From positions 33,833,501-33,897,500 of the forward strand of contig CM066984.1 of NCBI GenBank assembly GCA_033977485.1: a stretch of 64,000 nt of DNA. Reading direction: 5' to 3'. Shown here piece by piece: positions 25,645 to 36,082 of the stretch (within the stretch, counting starts at the first letter, position 1; each line of letters begins with the position of its first letter). The notes beneath the pieces were generated by a model. That model was not told the DNA's origin. It worked only from the letters and a program-made list of their open reading frames with translations, and did not search any database. The stretch comes from Hydrangea macrophylla. Its lineage: Eukaryota; Streptophyta; Magnoliopsida; Cornales; Hydrangeaceae. The position numbers were made by a program, and so were the translations under genes.

Positions 25645-26649
25645 GGTTTTGCTGAGATCTCGGAAAACCTACCACAAAATCCATAGTTATATGTTCCTAC
25701 TTCCATTCAAAAACTGGTAATGGTTGTAGAGTCCTGGAGGCTTCTGATGTTCCGCTTCACTTGCTTACACATAAGGCATTGAAACACGTGTTCAGCAACT
25801 TCTCGCTTCATCCCTTCCATCAAAAGTTCCTCTTTAAATCTTTGTACATCTTTGTACCTCTTGGGTGAATAGTCATTCACGACTCTTTAGCTTCGTCCAG
25901 TATATCATTTCTAAGATTATCTTCATCCGGCACACAAAGTCTACCTCTACATTTGAGTGCTCCGTCTGCACCAATACTCCAATTCTTTAGTTCCTTTATC
26001 GCGTTGCTTGTGAACCATTCATGAATACCGTCATTCATTTTCTTTGCTTCCAAAATATGACTAGTGAGGGTCAGTTACACCATGAGACATCCAAAGTGTC
26101 ACCCTTCCCTTGGGTCTGAGGCCCGAATACCAAATTCAGCCAAATTTTTCAATGCTTGCCACTCTTTGACCATAAGAGAAGCTACTATTATCCTCTGGGG
26201 TTTCCGACTCAATGGATCAGCAACTATGTTTGCTTTCCTAAGGTAATATTTCAATATGAAATCATAGTCCTTCAATAATTCCATCCAACATCATTATCTC
26301 ATGTTTAACTCCCCTTGAGATAACAAGTATCTCTGACTCTTATGATCCAAAAATAGATCGAACTTCTCACCATCGAGGTAATGTCTCCAAATCTTGAGTG
26401 CAAAGACAATCACAGCTAGTTCGAGGTCATGCGTAGGGTAATTCATCTCATGTGGCTTCAATTGCCATGATCCATATGCTATTATCTTTCTGTCTTGCAT
26501 CAGGACACATCCATGTCCTTGGTGTATAAGTGGTAAACTACTCATCGCTGTTAGATATCGTAAGCATTAGAGCTGAGGTCAATCTTTGTTTCAATTCCTG
26601 GAATACTCATTTATACTTATTGCCCCATCCAAACTTCAAATTCTTCTTC
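25645..26649 (-). pseudogene. Gypsy-II RNase H and integrase start, decayed
   Basis: Continuation of the pol gene whose first part lies at 42687-45030. Reading 26649 leftward: LTKKNLKFGW-like linker, RNase H ([47 protein letters not shown]), the linker to integrase, HPGGTK-like zinc region fragments, and EHITMDFVVGFPRSQQN, where it stops abruptly at the truncated copia-1 LTR. It parallels gypsy-I 16700-15700 throughout but has many frameshifts and stops. Confidence 0.85.
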
Positions 26650-26907
26650 GTTAGTGCAAAGCGGGGGTATTTGTAAAATACAACCGCGCTAAAAGGAAGA
26701 ATTGTAGTAGTTTTGATCACAACTTCCCGTATTATCTGCAATTTGCATTGCAAGGCTAATTTTTATACAGTATGATTAATCTATGATAAGTTGTATTGTT
26801 TTAGCTGTTGTTTATGCAGATCACTGCTGTGCGGACTAAACAGATGAGTATCAGAATAAATGGAATGCTGGAATGCAAACAAAAGAAGTCAAAGCTGAAA
26901 AGTGAAG

Positions 26908-27020
26908 TTCGATCGATCGTAGAAGGTTCGATCGATCGAGAGTTCGATCGCTCGAACAGAGTAGAAGCGCTTGAAGATCAAGGGTTCGATCGATCGAAAG
27001 CAGTTCGATCGATCGAACGG
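26908..27020. repeat. TTCGATCGATCGAA palindrome cluster (5' LTR, first)
   Basis: Five copies or near copies (two with GATCGCTCGA-type variation) in 113 bases, ending with the paired form of two full palindromes about 6 bases apart. Copy at 39886-39998 in the 3' LTR. Confidence 0.95.
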
Positions 27021-27514
27021 GGTATTTCCAGAAACATTTGCGTGCGCAGCAGAATGCGGGTTTAACCCTAGTGCCTTAGGTTTTTCTATTTATTTGCGTT
27101 TTGTTCACGTCCATTGGGACGCCCACTTTTACATTTTTAACAGTTTAGAAGGAGAGATAGAGAGTTTTGTTTGGTTTTTGTAGGTTTTTCATTGATTTCT
27201 CATATTGTGGATTGGATTCTTCGAAGTTTATACAAGTATCTTCTATTCCAGGTTATCTATATACTGTTCATTCATACTCTGTACGTATTAGGAGTAGTGT
27301 AATCAATCATCTCGTGATATTGCATGCTAAACATTGGTAAAACCATAGATTTCATAGTTTTAATGAATAACTCACAACCAAACATGGTATTAAAGTTTTC
27401 TTACGTTAAAAATCAATCCTCGACACTCCAGACGATGTCTGAGTAGTCCCAGGTTGGGAGAACACGATGAAACAGTGATCTCCAGCCTCTGCCATGCAGC
27501 ATGATAATCGCTGT

Positions 27515-27636
27515 GTTCGATCGATCGAAGTAAGTTCGATCGATCGAACCAGAGACAGTCAAGCGATCGAAGTTAGTTCGATCGATTGAGGGATGAAGGT
27601 CTTCGATCGATCGAAGGCGCGTCGATCGATCGAACT
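27515..27636. repeat. TTCGATCGATCGAA palindrome cluster (5' LTR, second)
   Basis: Six copies or near copies in 122 bases, again arranged mostly as pairs with a 5-7 base gap. Copy at 40493-40614 in the 3' LTR. Confidence 0.95.
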
Positions 27637-28302
27637 CTCGGATTCTTGAGGATGTTCCCTGCAGTATTCCAGGACTTTTTGTTTTAGGACTTGTTATCAT
27701 TCTGTCCCAAATAAATGCTCAGTCTGTCAAAACAGTTTTAAAACTAAGGCCCTAAGGCATTTTCTTTCAATACATTTTGCAAACCATCTTCAATGCTAAC
27801 ACCATTGAGGATGCGAGTCTTAACTATTGAATTAAACCGCTTTTGTGTATTTCAATTTAACTGTGATGATATGGTCCCGGTCATGAAAGGGCCATAGAAT
27901 CTTTATTTCTTTTGAGGAATACGGAAAACTGTAGGTAATATACTCCATTGTGCTTCAAGGTAAATGCATGGTAGATGGCTAGGTTACTGCGGATTCGTGT
28001 AATCCCAACACTTTCTTTTAAAAGTTAAACACCTTAATTTAGAATATTGTTTTCAATAGCTAGCTAGATTGTTTAGTTAATTTTAATCACTTTCATTAGT
28101 AATCTTAGTTTGTGGAACTTCGTGTTCTGCACCATCATTCAAACTTAGTTATTTTATTTTGTTTTCTGTAGAGGTTAGTCTAATTCGATAGGTCAACACC
28201 TTCCCTGTGGGATCGACCTGGTCTTACCAGATATTACTTGCACGTCTACCTACACTTGGGTACTGCACAAGAGCGCACAAGAAAATTCTCGTGTCAAGTT
28301 TT

Positions 28303-28320
28303 TGGCGCCGTTGCCGGGGA
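28303..28320 (+). other. Athila primer binding site (tRNA-Asp)
   Basis: TGGCGCCGTTGCCGGGGA, 18 bases complementary to the 3' end of plant tRNA-Asp(GUC), six bases after the LTR end. tRNA-Asp priming is the norm in Athila elements. Confidence 0.95.
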
Positions 28321-28400
28321 AGGCGACGATCAATTCTTTAGATTACCTCAGTCTCTCTTCATCTCTTTCTATTTTTTCCTTTCTTTTCTTTTCGGTTCTT

Positions 28401-28410
28401 TTGGGTAAGT
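28401..28410 (+). other. Consensus 5' splice site in the Athila leader
   Basis: TTGG|GTAAGT, a near-ideal plant donor, 32 bases upstream of the gag-pol ATG. It could pair with the acceptor-like sites before the downstream ORFs (34150, 34760, 36073) to make spliced subgenomic RNA. Splicing is inferred, not shown. Confidence 0.45.
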
Positions 28411-28436
28411 TCTCACCCTAGGGACTCTCCTAGTTC

Positions 28437-31400
28437 ATGTCCGAGAATTCTATCGAAGGATTCTTTGGAAATCCATTCTACTGCTCTGACTCTGATAGTT
28501 CCATCAACCCGATTATCACTCCAACTGCATCAATGGATGATCATCAGAGTGAAAACGGTGACAATGTTGTGGTGCCAATCGATGAGGCACTCCGTCCTCT
28601 TTGCGATCTTATGCAACCAGAACATGCACCTACGCCCTCTTGCATTCAAATCCCACCACACAATGGCGAATTTCAGTTTCGCAATGGGATGATTCAATTG
28701 CTTCCCACTTTTCATGGGATGGACAGCGAGAAGGCGTATTTACATGTCACCGATTTCGAGGATGTTTGCAAAACATTCTCGCAAAATTGTCCTAGGGAGG
28801 TGACGCATTTAATGCTATTCCCCTTCACTTTGAAAGATAAAGCGAAGGCGTGGCTCCACTCTCTAAAGCCTAATTCCATTTTCACATGGCATGCGATGAG
28901 CACCGCATTTCTGAAGAAATTCTATCCTACTCGCATGACCACAGATCTTCAGCGTCAAATTAATTCCTATAAACAAAAGAGCAATGAAACCTTCACACAA
29001 GCGTGGGAGCGTTTCAAAGATTTGCTTCTCTCATGCCCACACCATGGGTTTGAGAAATGGCGAACGATCAGCTTCTTTTATCAGGGATTAAATGGTGAAA
29101 CAAAGAAGTTGGTGGAAACAATGAGCTCTGGACCATTTCTGCGAAAAAATACTGAAGAGGCCGAAGCCCATTTCGAATGGTTAGCTGAATACGCTCATGA
29201 ATGGTCAAATTCTGACAATATCTCACGATCACAGATATCCTGTGTAGAAGAGAAAAGCTTATATCAGCTAACCAATGAAGATCGCCTCATGACTAAGTAT
29301 GCAGAGCTAGCAAAGAAGGTGGAAGAGTTAAGCATGAAAGGAGAGAGTTCTAGGCAAGTCATGCCTGAAGAACCATGTGGCACATGCAACATGTTGGGAC
29401 ATACAACTCAGTATTGTCCTAATGTGCCATTTTTTCAAGAGCAAGCCCCTGTAGAAATGAATGCCATGCAAGGTTTTCGAGGGGCGGGGAATTCCAATAA
29501 TACTTTTCAAAGCAATAATAGATGGAATCACCCCGGTTTTGATTGGAGAAATAACGCTGGGGCCCAAAATCAATATCAACAGCAGCCCTACAACAATAAT
29601 CAGTATCAAGGGCAAAACAATAGGCAGCCCCAGCATTACAATCAAAACAGAACTAATAATTACAATCAAGCTCAACCCTCCAATGCACCACAAACCAATG
29701 CCTATGTGCCCCCGCACAAGAAGGTACAAGAGGAGGAGCCACTTGCTAATGCCAATCTAACGCAACAACTCATCCAAATGATGAGTAAAATGTCTGCCAC
29801 GTTAGAGAGGATAGATGCACGGCAAGAGAGCTCAGGAGGAACATTCCCTGCCCAACCACTTCAGAACCCCAAGGGACATAACAATGGTCCTAATAATCAA
29901 GAACATGCTAAAGCTGTGATCACACTGAGAAGTGGAAAAGTCATAGAAAAAGGCATACCTCTGTCCACTCCCGAAGTGTACAAGGAGGGGGAAGTGTTGG
30001 ATGAAGAAGTTGAGCTACCATCTACTCGAGAGGAGGAGCCGTCTACTAATGACGAACCAATAAAGGAAAACCTTGAAGCTCCTAGAGTAGATGAAGAAGT
30101 TGAGCGAAGGCCGGGAAAGGAATCTGTTAAGGAGGAACCACCAAAATGCCCCTTTCCTGCACCTTATCCTCAACGGTTGAAGAAACCCAAGAATGAGACG
30201 AAGAATCAGGAGTTTTTGGAATTGTTTAAGCAAGTTAAGATTAACCTTCCACTCCTAGATGCTATCAAGCAGGTGCCGGCCTATGCAAAGTATCTCAAAG
30301 ATCTATGCACGGTCAAGAGGAGGCAAAGCGTGAAGAAACATGCTTATGTCGCGTGCCAAGCTAGCGCGATCATTCAAAACGAGTTGCCTCCAAAACTCAA
30401 AGATCCCGGTACACCTACTGTCTCATGCAGAATTGGGAATCAAAAGATAGACAACGCACTCCTTGATTTAGGAGCAAGCGTTAATCTGCTGCCATATTCA
30501 GTCTATAAACAGCTAGGGTTGGGTGAACTCAAACCCACTCGAGTTGCTTTGCAGTTGGCAGACAGATCCGTGAAGTACCCTAGAGGGGTATTGGAGGACG
30601 TCCTTGTCCAAATAGACTCGTTTGTATTTCCGGTAGATTTTGTGATATTGGACACAGAACCTGTGTCTAATCCTGGTGCACATATCCCGGTTATCTTTGG
30701 ACGTCCATTCCTCAACACCATTGATGCCACAATCAAGATTAGAACTGGTATCATGACTATCGTATTCGGGAACATGACGTTGAATATCAAGATCTTCTCT
30801 AATCCCCGACCTGAAGAATACGATGATGAGGAAGAAATCCATTATATAGACACAGTCATTGAAGATGAAGTTGACTTGGTCGACTATAAAGATCCTTTGG
30901 AAGTTGTGATGACTCAATTTGGCGATATTTATCAGCCTGCAGAGTCCACCCCATTGGATGCTGACTTGAATCAGACGTGTCTTATGATGGATACGAAAGA
31001 GGAGGATAGAGCTGATTGCATGTGGATACAGCCTTATGAACAACTGCCTCCGAAAACCAAGTTGGTAATGCCCTCTAGTTTCCAGTTCCCGGAATTAGAA
31101 TTGAAGGAGCTCCCCAAAGAGCTAAAATACGCATTCCTAGGGACTGGAAAAACTTATCCTGTGATCATTTCATCTGTTTTAACTCATGAACAGGAAAGTA
31201 AGCTAGTGGATATGCTGAAAAAGCATAAGGACGCTATGGGATGGACAATTGCTGACCTCAAAGGCATAAGCCCATCCATATGCACACATAAGATATATCT
31301 GGAGGAAGACGCCAAACCCTCAAGGCAAATGCAAAGGCGTCTGAACCCCAACATGCAAGAAGTGGTTAAGAAGGAAGTGCTTAAACTGCTTGATGTTGGG

Positions 31401-33998
31401 ATGATATATCCAATATCTGACAGTCCTTGGGTTAGTCCTACCCAAGTAGTTCCAAAGAAAGCTGGCATAACGGTCATTCCGAACAAAGAGGGTGAATTAG
31501 TACCGACACGAGTCCCCACTGGATGGAGAATGTGTATCGACTACAGGAAGCTAAATACTGTGACCCGAAAGGATCATTTTCCTTTGCCATTCATGGATCA
31601 AATGCTAGAACGAGTGGCGGGTCATAAGTATTACTGCTTCTTGGATGGATACAGTGGGTATAATCAAATTGAGATTGCTCCTGAAGATCAGGAGAAAACC
31701 ACGTTCACGTGTCCATTCGGTACTTTCGCCTACCGACGAATGCCATTTGGCTTATGTAATGCACCGGCTACCTTTCAGCGGTGCATGCTAAGCATCTTTA
31801 GTGACATGGTCGAAAACATCCTTGAAGTTTTCATGGATGACTTTTCAGTTTTCGGCCATAGCTTCGAGGATTGCCTCAGCAATCTTGAACAGGTTTTAAT
31901 GAGGTGTGAGGACAAACACCTAGTCTTGAATTGGGAGAAGTGTCACTTTATGGTGACCAAGGGTATAGTTTTAGGCCACATAATATCCGATGAAGGAATC
32001 CAAGTGGATAAGGCTAAGATCGACATAATCTCAAATCTACCTGTCCCCCGTACAGTGCGAGACATTCGTTCATTTTTGGGGCATGCAGGTTTTTATCGTC
32101 GATTTATCCAGAATTTCAGTGCAATCTCTCGACCCCTTTGTCAACTTCTTGTCAAAGATGCACCTTTCGAGTGGTCAGAGAGTTGCCAAAAGTCCTTTGA
32201 GGATCTAAAAGATCTCCTCACCTCCGCACCTATAATACAGGCACCCGACTGGAGTTTGCCTTTTGAATTAATGTGCGATGCTAGTGATTACGCCATTGGC
32301 GCAGTCCTAGGCCAGAGGAAGGACAATAAGCCGCATGTGATATACTATGCCAGCCGAACCTTAAATGAAGCTCAAATGAATTACACTACTACTGAAAAGG
32401 AGCTGCTGGCCGTAGTATTCGCTCTGGACAAGTTTAGGTCTTACCTGATAGGGTCGCCAATCGTCTGTTTTACAGATCATTCGGCCCTCAAGTATCTTTT
32501 GTCAAAGAAAGACGCTAAACAACGGCTTATCCGCTGGATACTCTTACTCCAAGAGTTTGATTTAACAATCAAGGACAAGAAAGGAGTAGAGAATGTGGTT
32601 GCGGATCATTTATCCCGGTTGACTTTTACCGATAACACTGAATCCCAATCCATCAAAGATGAGTTCCCAGATGAACAGCTACTGGCAGTAAGTAGTCTGC
32701 CTTGGTATGCTGATGTGGTAAACTACCTGGTCACGGGTGAGACACCGACTCATTGGTCAAATCAAGATAGGAAACGGTTCCTCTCGTTTGCACGCCATTT
32801 TTTCTTTGATGACCCATACCTTTTCAAATACTGTGCTGATCAGGTCATCAGGCGTTGCGTACCCAACGAGGATATAACCGTTATCTTAGCGTCATGCCAT
32901 TCTGAGGCATGCAGTGGCCATTTTGCGTCACAGAAGACCGCACAAAAAGTGTTGCAAAGCGGTTTTTACTGGCCCACAGTCTTCAAAGATGCTTATTCCT
33001 TTTGTAAGACATGCCAACGCTGTCAAAAGCTTGGAACCATTTCTAAAAGGAATTCTATGCCTCTAACCCCTATCATCACAATTGAGATATTTGATTGTTG
33101 GGGCATAGATTTTATGGGCCCATTTCCCAAGTCGAATAACTGTGAGTACATACTCCTTGCTGTGGAGTATGTATCGAAATGGGTAGAAGCGATACCAACG
33201 AGACGAAATGATCACAGAACAGTCATGTCATTTCTCAGAGAGCATATTCTGTCTCGTTTTGGTACTCCGAAAGCTTTACTAAGTGATCAAGGCAAGCATT
33301 TCTGCAATAAGCCTTTGGAGTCACTTCTCAAGAAATACGGAGTCCATCATAAAATCGCTCTTGCTTATCATCCACAGTCAAATGGGCAAGCAGAATTGGC
33401 TAACCGAGAAATTAAGCATATTCTCGAGAAAACGGTTAGTTCCAATCGAAAAGACTGGGCATACAAATTGACTGATGCGTTATGGGCATACCGTACTGCC
33501 TATAAGACGAATCTTGGTATGTCCCCGTATAGACTAGTTTACGGGAAAGCTTGCCACCTTCCTGTTGAAATTGAACATAAAGCTTATTGGGCGACACGCT
33601 CATTGAACTTTGATATTCAAGAGGGAGGTCAGCTACGCAAGCTCCAACTTGCAGAGCTAGAGGAAATACGACGAGATGCGTATGACTCTGCAAAGTTGCA
33701 TAAGGAAAAGTTGAAGGCTCGTCACGATCGTACGATTTTTCGTAAATCATTTGAGCCGGGGCAGAAAGTGTTGCTATATGATTCTCGCCTCCATCTTTTC
33801 CCAGGTAAACTCCGTTCCCGGTGGACAGGCCCGTTCATCGTTAAAACTGTTTTTCCACATGGGGCGGTTGAGATTGTTAATCCCAAGAACGACGATTGTT
33901 TCAAGGTCAATGGCCAAAGATTGAAGCCGTTCTTGGAGAATTTCCACTCTGAAGTTGAGCACATCCAGCTGGATGAGCCCAGCTATTCCACCACTTAA
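28437..33998 (+). CDS. Athila gag-pol polyprotein, intact, 1853 aa
   Basis: Single uninterrupted frame starting 116 bases after the primer site. Domains in order: gag (about residues 90-235; [23 protein letters not shown]), CCHC knuckle [14 protein letters not shown], an Asn/Gln-rich stretch, an acidic linker, protease near residue 676 ([20 protein letters not shown]; Athila proteases carry DLGAS rather than DTGA), reverse transcriptase ([25 protein letters not shown], catalytic FMDD near 1131), RNase H ([32 protein letters not shown]), integrase with HHCC finger (H..H..CKTCQRC, near 1490-1520) and the D, D, E core ([29 protein letters not shown]). All catalytic residues I can identify are present. 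No lesion is seen, so the element may still be competent for its own transposition steps. Orientation and composition match the rest of the element. Confidence 0.95.
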   Translation: MSENSIEGFFGNPFYCSDSDSSINPIITPTASMDDHQSENGDNVVVPIDEALRPLCDLMQPEHAPTPSCIQIPPHNGEFQFRNGMIQLLPTFHGMDSEKAYLHVTDFEDVCKTFSQNCPREVTHLMLFPFTLKDKAKAWLHSLKPNSIFTWHAMSTAFLKKFYPTRMTTDLQRQINSYKQKSNETFTQAWERFKDLLLSCPHHGFEKWRTISFFYQGLNGETKKLVETMSSGPFLRKNTEEAEAHFEWLAEYAHEWSNSDNISRSQISCVEEKSLYQLTNEDRLMTKYAELAKKVEELSMKGESSRQVMPEEPCGTCNMLGHTTQYCPNVPFFQEQAPVEMNAMQGFRGAGNSNNTFQSNNRWNHPGFDWRNNAGAQNQYQQQPYNNNQYQGQNNRQPQHYNQNRTNNYNQAQPSNAPQTNAYVPPHKKVQEEEPLANANLTQQLIQMMSKMSATLERIDARQESSGGTFPAQPLQNPKGHNNGPNNQEHAKAVITLRSGKVIEKGIPLSTPEVYKEGEVLDEEVELPSTREEEPSTNDEPIKENLEAPRVDEEVERRPGKESVKEEPPKCPFPAPYPQRLKKPKNETKNQEFLELFKQVKINLPLLDAIKQVPAYAKYLKDLCTVKRRQSVKKHAYVACQASAIIQNELPPKLKDPGTPTVSCRIGNQKIDNALLDLGASVNLLPYSVYKQLGLGELKPTRVALQLADRSVKYPRGVLEDVLVQIDSFVFPVDFVILDTEPVSNPGAHIPVIFGRPFLNTIDATIKIRTGIMTIVFGNMTLNIKIFSNPRPEEYDDEEEIHYIDTVIEDEVDLVDYKDPLEVVMTQFGDIYQPAESTPLDADLNQTCLMMDTKEEDRADCMWIQPYEQLPPKTKLVMPSSFQFPELELKELPKELKYAFLGTGKTYPVIISSVLTHEQESKLVDMLKKHKDAMGWTIADLKGISPSICTHKIYLEEDAKPSRQMQRRLNPNMQEVVKKEVLKLLDVGMIYPISDSPWVSPTQVVPKKAGITVIPNKEGELVPTRVPTGWRMCIDYRKLNTVTRKDHFPLPFMDQMLERVAGHKYYCFLDGYSGYNQIEIAPEDQEKTTFTCPFGTFAYRRMPFGLCNAPATFQRCMLSIFSDMVENILEVFMDDFSVFGHSFEDCLSNLEQVLMRCEDKHLVLNWEKCHFMVTKGIVLGHIISDEGIQVDKAKIDIISNLPVPRTVRDIRSFLGHAGFYRRFIQNFSAISRPLCQLLVKDAPFEWSESCQKSFEDLKDLLTSAPIIQAPDWSLPFELMCDASDYAIGAVLGQRKDNKPHVIYYASRTLNEAQMNYTTTEKELLAVVFALDKFRSYLIGSPIVCFTDHSALKYLLSKKDAKQRLIRWILLLQEFDLTIKDKKGVENVVADHLSRLTFTDNTESQSIKDEFPDEQLLAVSSLPWYADVVNYLVTGETPTHWSNQDRKRFLSFARHFFFDDPYLFKYCADQVIRRCVPNEDITVILASCHSEACSGHFASQKTAQKVLQSGFYWPTVFKDAYSFCKTCQRCQKLGTISKRNSMPLTPIITIEIFDCWGIDFMGPFPKSNNCEYILLAVEYVSKWVEAIPTRRNDHRTVMSFLREHILSRFGTPKALLSDQGKHFCNKPLESLLKKYGVHHKIALAYHPQSNGQAELANREIKHILEKTVSSNRKDWAYKLTDALWAYRTAYKTNLGMSPYRLVYGKACHLPVEIEHKAYWATRSLNFDIQEGGQLRKLQLAELEEIRRDAYDSAKLHKEKLKARHDRTIFRKSFEPGQKVLLYDSRLHLFPGKLRSRWTGPFIVKTVFPHGAVEIVNPKNDDCFKVNGQRLKPFLENFHSEVEHIQLDEPSYSTT

Positions 33999-34145
33999 AA
34001 AAAATCTCAGGTGGAATTTCAACTTGTTGTTGTATTTCTTTTCTTTCCCTACATTTTAGTTTCTTTCTTTCTTTTGTGTTTAGTTTTTGTTTGTCCTTTC
34101 GTGTTTGTGATTTAGTTCTAATCCATTATTCCTTATACCACTCTG

Positions 34146-34703
34146 TTGCAGGTGAATATGCGAGGTGATGATGTCCATTCAATTGGTTCATGGACTGATT
34201 CCGAGTGTTGTTGTGGCACTTGGACTGAGGGTGAACCCACGCCCTGCCCCTTGCATCCTTATGATCCTGAAGTTCACACTCGAATCAATGCTTCCATCGG
34301 TTATATCCCATTCGACCCTGCTCTCCTGGACATCAATCCGTATGAAAATATGGACTTCCCTAATGAGGAGGAGTTGGATGAGGAAGAAGACCTGTATATG
34401 GGACGCATGGTGGATGATGCCCTCATGGCCCAATGGGAAAACGATGATATGTGGGAGCCATGGGAGGATCATGTCCTTCAGGATGTCGTCCCAGAACGCC
34501 ACAATGCCGTCTTTGTTTTTGTGGATGACTTCCTTGTTCTTGAGTTGGTCCCATACCGCTACGTGCACCTGAGCTACTTGCTATTCAGGCTCCAATGCCC
34601 CTTACCAGCTAGTGCACTTTGGGAACCAATGCCAATAGTGAGGTTGGAACGTGTCACATTTCTTTGTAATTCTTGTTTCTTTTCTTTGATCTTCTTTTTG
34701 TGA
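34146..34703 (+). CDS. Athila post-pol acidic ORF A (uncharacterised)
   Basis: Not recognised. The frame opens straight after an acceptor-like CTCTGTTGCAG|GTGAAT (cut at about 34152), and the likely first Met is at 34158 (MRGDDVHSIG). Seen: a Cys-rich start (SECCCGTWTEGEPTPCPLHP), an acidic middle (NEEELDEEEDLY), and a hydrophobic tail ending SCFFSLIFFL that may be read-through of an intron-like T-rich stretch. It may be one exon of a spliced product with ORF B. The initial Met at 34146 precedes the splice site and is less likely. Confidence 0.45.
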   Translation: MQVNMRGDDVHSIGSWTDSECCCGTWTEGEPTPCPLHPYDPEVHTRINASIGYIPFDPALLDINPYENMDFPNEEELDEEEDLYMGRMVDDALMAQWENDDMWEPWEDHVLQDVVPERHNAVFVFVDDFLVLELVPYRYVHLSYLLFRLQCPLPASALWEPMPIVRLERVTFLCNSCFFSLIFFL

Positions 34704-34707
34704 TAAT

Positions 34708-35085
34708 TTGTGTTTCTTGTGTTCTGTTGTTTTAATTTCAGTGTGTTGTCTTTTGTCCAGGATTGTCACTATGTTCCTAAATGGCATCCCGGTATTCCTT
34801 CCACATCAACTGATTCATGGTCTTGGGCCATACATAAGGCCCCCACTCACTCCGCCGCAAGAGGAGGGTCCATTGCGCAATCACACTCCGTTATCCTTGT
34901 CTCCATCCGGATCACCTCTTGCGTGGGCTTTTAATTCCTTGAAGACTCCAGACTTGGTTGATGATGTCCTTGCTGCGTTTCGATTGTTCTGGGAAAGGGA
35001 ATCATCGAGTTTGGACTTCACGTCTGAAGATTCGGCGGATTATGAAGAGATCGTGGAAGAGGAAATTTTTATACTAGAAGACTAG
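34708..35085 (+). CDS. Athila post-pol acidic ORF B (uncharacterised)
   Basis: Not recognised. A CTTTTGTCCAG|GATTG acceptor-like site at 34760 lies within the nominal frame, so the genuine part probably starts there or at Met 34771 (MFLNGIPVFLPHQL). The C-terminus is strongly acidic (DSADYEEIVEEEIFILED) and resembles ORF A in character. The first 15 residues (MCFLCSVVLISVCCL) read like translated intron. Paired with ORF A it could form a two-exon gene; I could not fix the connecting frame. Confidence 0.4.
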   Translation: MCFLCSVVLISVCCLLSRIVTMFLNGIPVFLPHQLIHGLGPYIRPPLTPPQEEGPLRNHTPLSLSPSGSPLAWAFNSLKTPDLVDDVLAAFRLFWERESSSLDFTSEDSADYEEIVEEEIFILED

Positions 35086-35420
35086 TGCTACATTCCAGTT
35101 GTTTCTGTTCAATTTCAATTCTTGTTTAGCAACTGGAATGTAATACTTGACAATTTGTTTTCAGTTTTAGTTTTAGTTTTATTTTTGGTTTTCTTTAGTA
35201 AATAAGGTTTTAACCACAGTTGGGGATGATGATGTTGCATTTTGAATATAATTATAAAGTTTTATTTCGCTATAAATTGCAATTTACTATTCTGGGGATG
35301 AAATTCTGTCTTACATGCTTGTTCTTCACCTGTTATTTCAGTCTATCTGTATGTCCAGATTTGTTTATGATAGTTGGGGGTGATGTAGTTCATATCCCAT
35401 TGAATTCTGGAATTTTTGTG

Positions 35421-35542
35421 TTCGATCGATCGAACTCAGTTCGATCGATCGAACCCTGAATGTTCAAGCGCTTGTAGTTTATGTTCAATCGATTGAAGGA
35501 TTTATGTTCGATCGATCGAACATAGTTCGATCGATCGAACGA
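35421..35542. repeat. TTCGATCGATCGAA cluster (post-pol, first)
   Basis: Four full palindromes in two pairs with 5-6 base gaps, plus a degenerate TTCAATCGATTGAA between them. Confidence 0.95.
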
Positions 35543-35881
35543 GGCATTTAAACAAGGCGTCTTCAGGACATTTCTTCATTTCCCTCACCCTCACTCTCAA
35601 TCGCTCGAAGACAGAGGAAAGGGCGACTCGGCAAATTCTCGTTTCTGGCATCCAAGAGGGAGCCCCTGATCAATCCTCTGATCATCCTCATCTTCATCTC
35701 ATCTTCTGTCCATCCCCACTGCGGGTTATTCACCGAGGTAGGCCCCACTCAGTTTTGTTTTTCTTTTCATCTATGTTCGTGTTAGAAAATCCCAAGGGGG
35801 TGTCCCCTTGGTCTTAGGATTGTCTTTTGATTAGTGTAACTTAGGTTTTCTTTTCATTTCTGCGATTGATGAACACCGCTG

Positions 35882-36006
35882 TGTTCGATCGCTCGAACTG
35901 GTTTCGAGCGATCGAAGGGGAGATGTTCGATCGATCGAATAAAAGTTCAAGCGATCGAAGTCTACTCCAGTTCGATCGATCGAACTCAGTTCAATCGATC
36001 GAACTC
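35882..36006. repeat. TTCGATCGATCGAA cluster (post-pol, second)
   Basis: Six copies or near copies (variants TTCGATCGCTCGAA, TTCGAGCGATCGAA, TTCAATCGATCGAA), mostly as pairs, inside the putative intron before the last ORF. Confidence 0.95.
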
Positions 36007-36082
36007 CAGCAGTGTTTGTTTTGTTTCTTTTTCTTCCTATTCTTATCTGTATCTTGTGTGGTCTTATTTTCAGGACTGCACG

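Larger units (their letters stand above)
26655..28296 (+). repeat. Athila 5' LTR, 1642 bp
   Basis: TGCAAAGC...GTGTCA. The 3' LTR, after removing the nested insert and one TGCAC copy, has the same length of 1642. I see a single difference between the two copies: AACGGGG at 27020 against AATGGGG near 39998. Confidence 0.95.
35086..36082 (+). other. Athila inter-ORF region with two palindrome clusters and an intron-like segment
   Basis: Non-coding. TTCGATCGATCGAA clusters lie at 35421-35542 and 35882-36006. A donor-like CACCGAG|GTAGGC at 35737/35738 and an acceptor-like TTATTTTCAG|GAC at 36073/36074 would define a 336-base intron that holds the second cluster and ends ten bases before the ATG of the next ORF. 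AGTTGGGG polypurine-like motifs occur at 35218 and 35372. Confidence 0.55.

Noticed and set aside
26908..27636. GATC-rich clusters as Dam-type methylation or a replication origin
   Set aside because: No bacterial context; plant genome with retrotransposon structure. GATC comes from the palindrome itself.
26808..27700. Frames repeated at 26808-27700 and 39786-40678
   Set aside because: LTR shadow frames through the TTCGATCGATCGAA clusters (SIDR/FDRS repeats).
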